From NCBI GenBank assembly GCA_031256115.1, contig JAIRRF010000076.1, positions 1 to 5,922 on the forward strand: a stretch of 5,922 nucleotides of DNA, in the 5' to 3' direction. A program made the position numbers and the translations under genes. Source of the stretch: Treponema sp. Its GTDB lineage: Bacteria > Spirochaetota > Spirochaetia > Treponematales > Breznakiellaceae. The notes beneath the pieces were generated by a model that had not been told where the DNA came from, made no database searches, and saw only the letters and a program-made list of their open reading frames with translations. This document shows positions 1-4,965 of the stretch, piece by piece; the stretch's first letter is position 1; each line of letters begins with the position of its first letter.

Positions 1-847
1 TAAAATAATAGGGCGGATACAAATTTTGGACAAATGAAACCGGCCGGCCAGAAACCAGGGATAGTTCCACATTGTTCCAGTCCATGTCGCTGTTGTTATC
101 GATGATTGCCCAGCCCTGAAAGAGGGGCCTGCTTTGGCCCAGATCCAGCCTATAGGAAACCTTCCAGACCGGTACAGCAATGACATAACTTAAAGAAACC
201 GTACGGCTGCCGCTCCCGGGAAGGCGGACCAGGAGGCTCCGGTTTCTTGTGGTCCGGTTGGCGGCTATAAGATCCAATGCCCTTTTTAAATCCGCATTAA
301 GGGCAGGGTCCTTAAAGTTAAATGAAGCAATGTCTTTTAGGGCAATAATCCGGATTCCTCCGGCGGTATGAAGTGAAAGAAAAGCCTCTTCCGGCGCGTC
401 CGAAAGGATGCTCCCGGCGGTGGATCGCCTTTCCACTCCCAGGATCCGTCCACTTATGGGATTGGGGGCGGACACTTCAATTTCCGCTCCCCTCTGGCCC
501 GCAAAGATATCCGCAGTTCCCGGGTTGCGGGAAAGATCTATCCCTAAACTTTGGAGGGTCCGCAGGAGTGTGTCTTCGGAGGGGTAGCTTACCAAAGGAG
601 AAGAGCCCTGCACAGGGTCATTTATTACCAGGGATTTTAACGCGTCGTTTATTGTACCCACCTCAAAAGTCAGGGTCAGTTCAGCCGAACCGGCAACAGA
701 TCCCGAATGTTCAAAGTACCCCACACCGGAAGAAAAAAGGGCAATCTTTTTTACCGGCAATTCCGTGTTGCCGGACGAAACGGTGTTTTGCGCGAATACC
801 GTGTTTGACAGAAGCACACAGAAAATAAAGTAATTGATCTTTTTCAA
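1..847 (-). CDS. Secreted DUF4139-type protein, N-terminal 282 residues (3' end outside window)
   Basis: Translating the minus strand from TTG at 847 gives 282 uninterrupted codons to the window edge. The start is chosen because AGGAGG (859-854) sits 6 nt upstream and the first residues form a signal peptide: KK, a hydrophobic stretch FIFCVLL, then VFA before a probable signal peptidase I cut after residue 19. No ATG gives a comparable N-terminus. Residues about 33-75 form a beta-rich opening (ALFSSGVGYFEHSG). Residues about 223-273 carry the pattern I associate with DUF4139 proteins: VPVWKVSYRLDLG, then a Gly-Trp-Ala strand, DNNSDMDWNNVELSLVSG and RPVSF. Family members are usually much longer, so over half is probably missing. 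The molecular role of the family is unknown to me; an envelope or periplasmic location is inferred. It lies 20 nt after pfp and is probably co-transcribed. The domain call comes from pattern memory, not a search. Confidence 0.82.
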   Translation of the reverse strand, partial: MKKINYFIFCVLLSNTVFAQNTVSSGNTELPVKKIALFSSGVGYFEHSGSVAGSAELTLTFEVGTINDALKSLVINDPVQGSSPLVSYPSEDTLLRTLQSLGIDLSRNPGTADIFAGQRGAEIEVSAPNPISGRILGVERRSTAGSILSDAPEEAFLSLHTAGGIRIIALKDIASFNFKDPALNADLKRALDLIAANRTTRNRSLLVRLPGSGSRTVSLSYVIAVPVWKVSYRLDLGQSRPLFQGWAIIDNNSDMDWNNVELSLVSGRPVSFVQNLYPPYYF

Positions 848-853
848 ATTATT

Positions 854-859
854 CCTCCT
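854..859 (-). promoter_or_regulatory. Ribosome binding site deciding the TTG start of the DUF4139-type gene
   Basis: On the minus strand AGGAGG is followed by a 6-nt spacer (AATAAT) and TTG at 847. The site lies in the 20-nt gap between the pfp stop (870-868) and this start. It is a near-perfect Shine-Dalgarno sequence and supports a non-ATG start. Confidence 0.75.
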
Positions 860-867
860 CCGGGTAA

Positions 868-2523
868 TCAGGAATGTTCCAGCATGAGGGTCTTTGTGGG
901 TTGATCGCAGACTTCCGGGGGTCCGTAATACTGGATGGCTCCGGGGTACTGGTAACAGGTCTCTGCTGCCCAGGTTTCCCGCTTTTCAGCAAAAGACTTA
1001 AAAGGTTTCCCCTCCAGGTCTACCAGGGCTTTCTTAATCACCGGTTTGGAAGAACCGTGCCGGCGTTCCATGTCCATCATCATTGTCAGGGGTATGCCTC
1101 CGGGGATCCACTTGTCCACAGGGGCGGTAAGATTTCTTACGCTGGAAATATAACTTGTAAGGCCCGAGGCTATAAGTACAAAAGAGGTAAAACCCAGACT
1201 GTAACAGTAATCCGCATCAAAGTTGCTGGGAAAGGCGCATCGTCCTTCATAGCCGAAGAAATGAGCAAGGGGGCTGAATTTGCCGCTGTAGGTTCCCTGG
1301 GTTTTTAATTCTTTCAGCTTTTTTTTCACCATATTTATTAAAAGTTTTTCCGTGTCTACCAGGGAAACCTGAACATTACCGTGGGGATCCCTGTCGGCTA
1401 AAAGCTGCCGGGCAATTTCCGGAGGCAGGGTTTTAAAAAGTCCGGATGACTCCCGTGAAAGACGGCTGTCCAGCCATTGAGTCTGCCTGTTAAAATCGGT
1501 CATTCCTGTTATTTCAGCGCCATCATCGGCCATAAGTTCGTTCAATTCTTTAATTAATTTTTTCATTTCGGGGACGAATTCTATAAGCCCCTCGGGGATC
1601 AGGACGACACCGAAATTTTCTTTATTTGCAGCCCGTTTAATAATGGAAGAGCAGATCTGTTCCACAATCTGGCCCAGGGAAAGCTTTTTTTCTTCTACTT
1701 CTTCGGAAATAAAGCACAGGTTGGGCTGGCATTGCAGGGCGCATTCCAGGGTAATATGGCTGGCCGAACGGCCCATTAGTTTAATAAAATGCCAGTACTT
1801 CCGGGCGCTGGCGGCGTCCCGTTGTATATTGCCGATAAGTTCGCTGTAGGTTTTTGCCGCGGTATCAAAGCCAAAGGAAGCTTCTATGTATTCGTTCTTA
1901 AGATCCCCGTCAATGGTTTTTGGGCAGCCGATTATCCGGGTATTGGAACCCCGGGCGCTCAGGTATTCTGCCAACAGCGCCGCATTGGTGTTGGAATCGT
2001 CCCCTCCGATGATAACTATTGCATCAAGGTTCCGTTTCTTTATCGTTTCCAATGATGCGGCAAACTGTTCCAGGCTCTCAATTTTTGTCCGTCCGGAACC
2101 AATTATATCAAACCCTCCGGTATTCCTGTATTTATTGATAATTTCTTCGGTTAACTCCAAGGCCCGGTCCTCCATAAGACCGCTGGAGCCGCCAATAAAA
2201 CCCAACAATACGGAATCTTTGTTTCCTTTTTTTAGGCCGTCATAGAGACCCGCAATCACATTATGCCCGCCCGGAGCCTGGCCCCCTGAAAGAATTACCC
2301 CCACAATCAGGGGCCGTGTAATTTTTTCGTTTTTCCCTTTTACAAAACAGGCGATGGGCTTGCCATAGCTTAGCTTAAATAATTCCGCCAGGGCTTCGCT
2401 GTCTGCAATTGACCCGGTAGCTTCTCCAAAAGAAACGGCAATTTCTTCTGTTTTTTCTGAAAATATGGCAGGAAGTTTTGGCTGGTAATGGTACCGGGCT
2501 TTTTGCAGCGCAGAGATTTCCAT
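868..2523 (-). CDS. pfp: Diphosphate-dependent phosphofructokinase (PPi-PFK, long form)
   Basis: This enzyme phosphorylates fructose 6-phosphate to fructose 1,6-bisphosphate using pyrophosphate instead of ATP (EC 2.7.1.90); it is cytoplasmic and reversible. From the chosen ATG the protein is 551 residues, typical of the long PPi-PFK clade of plant beta subunits and spirochaetes. Visible motifs, numbered from this ATG, are [10 protein letters not shown] (79-88) for phosphate binding, GGDDSN (173-178), [10 protein letters not shown] (201-210) with the catalytic Asp at 205, MGRSASH (250-256), IPEG (309-312) and [16 protein letters not shown] (424-439). The second Asp in GGDDS and the Lys in PKTIDGD are the substitutions that mark PPi rather than ATP use. 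A longer reading begins at TTG 2553 and adds 10 residues, but has no ribosome binding site; ATG 2523 has AAGGAG 6 nt upstream. An 81-nt AT-rich gap with a tandem repeat precedes the gene, so it may have its own promoter. Confidence 0.95.
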   Translation of the reverse strand: MEISALQKARYHYQPKLPAIFSEKTEEIAVSFGEATGSIADSEALAELFKLSYGKPIACFVKGKNEKITRPLIVGVILSGGQAPGGHNVIAGLYDGLKKGNKDSVLLGFIGGSSGLMEDRALELTEEIINKYRNTGGFDIIGSGRTKIESLEQFAASLETIKKRNLDAIVIIGGDDSNTNAALLAEYLSARGSNTRIIGCPKTIDGDLKNEYIEASFGFDTAAKTYSELIGNIQRDAASARKYWHFIKLMGRSASHITLECALQCQPNLCFISEEVEEKKLSLGQIVEQICSSIIKRAANKENFGVVLIPEGLIEFVPEMKKLIKELNELMADDGAEITGMTDFNRQTQWLDSRLSRESSGLFKTLPPEIARQLLADRDPHGNVQVSLVDTEKLLINMVKKKLKELKTQGTYSGKFSPLAHFFGYEGRCAFPSNFDADYCYSLGFTSFVLIASGLTSYISSVRNLTAPVDKWIPGGIPLTMMMDMERRHGSSKPVIKKALVDLEGKPFKSFAEKRETWAAETCYQYPGAIQYYGPPEVCDQPTKTLMLEHS

Positions 2524-2529
2524 CCGTTG

Positions 2530-2535
2530 CTCCTT
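2530..2535 (-). promoter_or_regulatory. Ribosome binding site deciding the pfp start
   Basis: AAGGAG on the minus strand is separated by CAACGG (6 nt) from ATG at 2523-2521. The upstream TTG at 2553 has only AT-rich repeat sequence before it, so the shorter protein beginning [10 protein letters not shown] is preferred. Confidence 0.7.
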
Positions 2536-2552
2536 GGGATAATCTTTCTTCA

Positions 2553-2578
2553 ATCATAATGTAAAAACATAATGTAAA
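2553..2578 (-). promoter_or_regulatory. Possible pfp promoter elements (weak)
   Basis: On the minus strand TATGAT (2558-2553) resembles a -10 box and would place a transcription start a little over 20 nt before the pfp ATG. TTTACA (2578-2573) resembles a -35 box, but the spacing is only 14 nt, shorter than the usual 16-18. At 17-nt spacing the -35 hexamer would be only a T-run. The location in the only sizeable gap is right; the exact boxes are uncertain. Confidence 0.3.
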
Positions 2579-2580
2579 AA
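2555..2580. repeat. Two perfect tandem copies of a 13-bp unit, CATAATGTAAAAA
   Basis: Positions 2555-2567 and 2568-2580 are identical. On the minus strand the unit reads TTTTTACATTATG. The upstream copy in pfp orientation includes the inverted repeat ACAT-T-ATGT. The pair sits in the 81-nt gap between the UMP kinase stop (2605) and the pfp start (2523), where an operator or promoter would be expected. A simple AT-rich slippage product is the alternative. Confidence 0.85.
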
Positions 2581-2604
2581 AGACATTACCTTCAACTGAT
2601 GGTA

Positions 2605-3288
2605 TTAACCGATGATTGTTCCCTCAAATGGTTTTCCTTCCAGGATCATCCGTAAATTTGGCAGATCCCTGCCGGCGGCGCAGATAACCTTAAGGCCGAG
2701 CTTTGCCCCGTGTCGGCTTGCCACCGGATCAAAGGGAACGTTTTTGCCCGGTGTCCATTCGTCCCCCACAAGTACCCGAAAGTCTTCCCAGGAGATAGCG
2801 TCTATGGGTTTGGCTTCCGGATTCTTTTTGGGATCGTCGGTATATACTTTTTTAATATTAGATAGATTTATTACCATGTTTGCCTGGAACTGCTCAGCCA
2901 AAAGAACGGCGTCATAATCCGAAGAAAAGCCCGGTTTCCAGCCTGCCGCGCAGAGCACCCTGCCGGAAAAGGCGTCGGCCTGGGAGGGATCGGTGATTAC
3001 CGGCTGGGTACAGTGATCCCCCATGATTGCCTTAATAAGCTGGGCATTAAGGCGGGTGGCCATGACCCCAATCCAATCCGCCTCTTCGTCCTTTGTGGAG
3101 GAACTAATTTCCCGGTATGCGTTTTGCCAGGTCCGGGCAGGGCCGCCGCCTCCTACAACTAGAATAAAACGCCGGTTTTCTTCCCTGTCCAAAAAATCAT
3201 TAATTAACAAATGGAATTCTTTCAGGAAGGGAATATCTACAGATTCGGGGGCAACAATCGATCCGCCCAATGAAATAACAGTAACCAT
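2605..3288 (-). CDS. pyrH: UMP kinase, archaeal/spirochaete type
   Basis: It transfers phosphate from ATP to UMP to make UDP (EC 2.7.4.22), a cytoplasmic step of pyrimidine nucleotide synthesis. The 227-residue protein is a complete amino-acid kinase fold. Visible are SLGGSIVAP (6-14) at the N-terminal phosphate-binding strand, VVGGGGPAR (44-52), WIGVMATRLNAQL (72-84), GWKPGFSSDYDAV (116-128) for nucleotide and acceptor binding, NLSNIKKVYTDDPKKNP (141-157) with the YTxDP signature, and PFDPVAS (185-191). The short length and the GWKPG and NLSNIKKVYTDDP forms match the archaeal-type family described for archaea and spirochaetes rather than the classical bacterial PyrH. The ATG start overlaps the stop of the preceding gene by one base (TAATG), and a purine-rich AGGGAG lies 5 nt upstream inside that gene, suggesting coupled translation. 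Other amino-acid kinases such as carbamate kinase are less likely given these motifs. Confidence 0.9.
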   Translation of the reverse strand: MVTVISLGGSIVAPESVDIPFLKEFHLLINDFLDREENRRFILVVGGGGPARTWQNAYREISSSTKDEEADWIGVMATRLNAQLIKAIMGDHCTQPVITDPSQADAFSGRVLCAAGWKPGFSSDYDAVLLAEQFQANMVINLSNIKKVYTDDPKKNPEAKPIDAISWEDFRVLVGDEWTPGKNVPFDPVASRHGAKLGLKVICAAGRDLPNLRMILEGKPFEGTIIG

Positions 3289-3851
3289 TACCTCTCCCTT
3301 CCCGGGTTTCTTTGTTGACCGGATCCGGCGGGTCTTTCAGAGCCGCCATGTCTTTCACCGGATTCTGTTCCCCGTCCGCCCTCCCTGGGCCTGGGCTGCC
3401 TGGAAGAACCCTCGGCAGGATTAGGTTCTTCCCCATACCGGTACATGGTTATTTGCAGTTCTATAAGGGGGTTATCGGAAGCGGAATCCGAACCCAGGGG
3501 AAAATATAAAATCGGTTCACCGAAGTCTATCGGAATCGAATGGGTATTGGTTTTATAGCTCATTCCCCTGTTAGGTACGTTGATCCAGATCTGGCTCTGG
3601 GCAACCAGGGCGTATTTACCCTGGCGCAGGTAGGGAGTGAACCGCACTTCTATAGTAAGGTTGTCACCTACCAGCTTAATTTCTACGGGCCGCCCAGGGA
3701 TTGTAACCCTGGAATTAAAAGTATTCCCTATTTCTTTGTTGTTTTCCTGAATTTTTGTGTTGATTTGCAGCACCAGACGTAATTCTTGTGCATATAGACC
3801 CATGCACCAAAGTAATAATACTAAAGCACAGAGGAGTCTTTTTGTGATCAT
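3288..3851 (-). CDS. Secreted protein of unknown function with a Gly/Arg/Glu/Pro tail, next to a sigma/anti-sigma pair
   Basis: I do not recognise this 187-residue protein. Residues 1-21 form a signal peptide: MITKR, a hydrophobic core ALVLLLWCMGL, then LYA before a likely cut after Ala21. The mature core, about 22-140, alternates hydrophobic and polar residues as beta strands do (LRLVLQINTKI, VEIKLVGDNLTIEVRF, QIWINVP), suggesting a beta-sandwich or barrel-like domain in the periplasm. Residues 141-187 change character: 47 residues rich in Gly, Arg, Glu, Pro and Ser, with no Val, Ile, Leu, Met, Phe, Tyr or Trp, so probably disordered. The ATG overlaps the anti-sigma stop (ATGA) and has no Shine-Dalgarno sequence, so translation probably depends on the upstream gene. 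The stop overlaps the UMP kinase start. The position suggests a role in, or control by, the sigma/anti-sigma circuit; this is inference. No cysteine follows the signal peptide in a lipobox arrangement. Confidence 0.8.
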   Translation of the reverse strand: MITKRLLCALVLLLWCMGLYAQELRLVLQINTKIQENNKEIGNTFNSRVTIPGRPVEIKLVGDNLTIEVRFTPYLRQGKYALVAQSQIWINVPNRGMSYKTNTHSIPIDFGEPILYFPLGSDSASDNPLIELQITMYRYGEEPNPAEGSSRQPRPREGGRGTESGERHGGSERPAGSGQQRNPGRER

Positions 3852-4405
3852 CTGGAACGGCCGTTTCGATGTGGTGTAACACTTCTTGAATAGTCTGCCG
3901 CCCGAAGCATCTGGGGTTCACCGGCATCTATAAATGTAGTGTCCGGCAGACGGATTATCACCATTTCGGTAGAATTATCGCTTCCCAGGTATTGAAAGAA
4001 ACTGGCCATATCCGGAACCGGGATTATTTCCTGCATTTCCATCCCCGCCAGTTGATGATCCGGTATTACTACCGGCTGCCTTAGGACAATGAGTGCCGCC
4101 ATGGCCAGAACCATGATAAGCCCTGCGGCAGCGGCCACAGGAACAGGAACGCTAATAGATGTTGCCCATAAACGGCGTTTTGGCTTTGACCTGAAATCGG
4201 TTTTTGCCCAAACCCGTTCCATAGCTTGTTCAACGGTATCCTGATTCAGCGAAGTTTCGTAAAGTTTTTGCCGGGTAATCCGGTATGCTTCGAACCGTTC
4301 CCGGCAGGAAGGGCAATTTTCCAGATGTTTTTCCAATTTTTCGTTCCAGGGGGAATCCAACTCGGCGTCAAAATAAATCGACAGAATTTGATAATCGGGA
4401 CACAT
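3848..4405 (-). CDS. Membrane-anchored zinc-finger anti-sigma factor (ZAS type)
   Basis: It probably holds the neighbouring ECF sigma factor inactive at the inner face of the membrane until an envelope or redox signal arrives. From ATG 4405 the protein has 185 residues. His27-x3-Cys31-x2-Cys34 (HLENCPSC) is the core of the zf-HC2/ZAS anti-sigma domain, and Cys2 lies at nearly the spacing of the fourth ligand in RsrA. Basic residues (KPKRR, 74-78) precede one transmembrane helix at about 84-108 (AAAAGLIMVLAMAALIVL), which predicts a cytoplasmic N-terminus and a periplasmic domain of about 75 residues. That domain has no motif I recognise. A longer reading from TTG 4438 adds 11 residues but lacks a ribosome binding site, while AGGAGG lies 6 nt before ATG 4405. 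The gene starts 1 nt after the sigma stop (TGATATG), as expected for a co-translated sigma/anti-sigma pair. The partner assignment rests on adjacency. Confidence 0.88.
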   Translation of the reverse strand: MCPDYQILSIYFDAELDSPWNEKLEKHLENCPSCRERFEAYRITRQKLYETSLNQDTVEQAMERVWAKTDFRSKPKRRLWATSISVPVPVAAAAGLIMVLAMAALIVLRQPVVIPDHQLAGMEMQEIIPVPDMASFFQYLGSDNSTEMVIIRLPDTTFIDAGEPQMLRAADYSRSVTPHRNGRSR

Positions 4406-4406
4406 A

Positions 4407-4949
4407 TCACCCCTCCTTATCCGGACTAATATAACCAAGCAGAGCTGTCAGACGCTCTCTGGCCCTAAATACCCGTACTTTTACGTTTCCTTCGCTTATG
4501 CCCAGGGCACGTCCTATTTCTTTATAATTCAATTCTCCGTATTCCTTTAATATTAACACAATCCGCAGGTTCTCGGGAAGCTGTTCGAGGGCTTCTTTCA
4601 CTTCCTGCCGGGTTTCCTTTTCAATAAGGTGCTTTTCTCCGTTTTCTACGGTTCTATGCTCCTCTCTAAAAGCCCGTTGGTAAACGCGTCTTTCCCGTTC
4701 CTTTCTTTTTGCATAATTTAAGGCTGCATTTTTTACAACCCGGATTAGCCAGTACTTGGCTTCATCATGGTTTGGGAAAGACATTTCTTTTTCATGGTAC
4801 CTAAAAAACGCCTCCTGACAGAGATCTTCCGCCGCTTCCTCGCTTCCTGTTATACGGCAGGCAACCCGGAATAAAATGGGAAAAACCGCCGTATATAAGC
4901 GGCGGAAATCTTCCTGCGGCGATGTGCCTGTTCTTATATTAGAAAACAC
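4407..4949 (-). CDS. ECF-family RNA polymerase sigma factor (sigma-70 group 4)
   Basis: It directs RNA polymerase to a small regulon, probably for envelope or stress response. The 180-residue length and two-domain layout are typical of ECF sigma factors. Region 2 spans about residues 14-85, with FRRLYTAVFPILFRVA, then AAEDLCQEAFFRYHE (39-53), then the promoter-melting and -10 recognition segment KYWLIRVVKNAALNYAKRK (65-83). A charged linker follows. Region 4 spans about 118-172: LEQLPENLRIVLILKEYGEL, then the -35-binding helix-turn-helix YKEIGRALGISEGNVKVRVF (142-161) and RARERL. The start is GTG at 4949, with AAGGA (4960-4956) 6 nt upstream. The gene begins 16 nt after the cysS stop and is followed after 1 nt by its likely anti-sigma factor. 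No promoter fits the 16-nt gap, so any autoregulatory promoter would lie inside cysS. Adjacency to cysS recalls T. pallidum TP0091/TP0092 (from memory). Confidence 0.93.
   Translation of the reverse strand: MFSNIRTGTSPQEDFRRLYTAVFPILFRVACRITGSEEAAEDLCQEAFFRYHEKEMSFPNHDEAKYWLIRVVKNAALNYAKRKERERRVYQRAFREEHRTVENGEKHLIEKETRQEVKEALEQLPENLRIVLILKEYGELNYKEIGRALGISEGNVKVRVFRARERLTALLGYISPDKEG
4412..4418 (-). promoter_or_regulatory. Strong ribosome binding site deciding the anti-sigma start
   Basis: AAGGAGG on the minus strand, within the last codons of the sigma gene, is followed by GGTGAT (6 nt) and ATG at 4405. It is one of the strongest sites in the window and argues against the TTG start at 4438. 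A strong site would keep the inhibitor made in proportion to the sigma factor. Confidence 0.8.
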
Positions 4950-4965
4950 ACTTTTTCCTTAAATG

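Noticed and set aside
40..50. GC-rich palindrome around GGCCGGCC
   Set aside because: It lies inside the DUF4139-type coding frame and is explained by codons for Gly, Arg and Pro; no other sign of a regulatory or recombination site.
373..828. Plus-strand open frame of 151 codons
   Set aside because: It is antisense to the DUF4139-type gene, which has a signal peptide, ribosome binding site and family pattern. The plus-strand product is low in recognisable structure and rich in Pro, Arg and Ser, as expected of a shadow.
874..2245. Several plus-strand frames (874-1308, 1643-1849, 1789-2055, 1886-2245)
   Set aside because: All lie antisense to the well-supported pfp gene, show no family motifs and overlap one another.
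2375..2557. Minus-strand 60-codon frame starting at ATG 2557
   Set aside because: It overlaps the pfp N-terminus in another frame, lacks a ribosome binding site and has no recognisable features.
2575..2604. Possible terminator after the UMP kinase gene
   Set aside because: The minus strand has TACC...GGTA followed by a T-run, but the stem is only four pairs with a 10-nt loop, too weak to call. The T-runs are also part of or next to the tandem repeat.
2612..3424. Plus-strand frames opposite the UMP kinase and the tail of the exported protein
   Set aside because: Antisense to genes with clear motifs or coupling; no ribosome binding site or recognisable domain.
3200..3436. Minus-strand 78-codon frame overlapping the tail of the exported protein and the UMP kinase start
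   Set aside because: Considered as evidence of a frameshift, but the main frame ends exactly at TAATG of the next gene and stays open, so the ordinary reading is better. This frame shows no motif.
4949..4965. Independent ECF-type promoter immediately before the sigma gene
   Set aside because: Only 16 nt separate the genes, which the ribosome binding site already occupies. Any such promoter would have to lie within cysS, and I could not identify one by eye.
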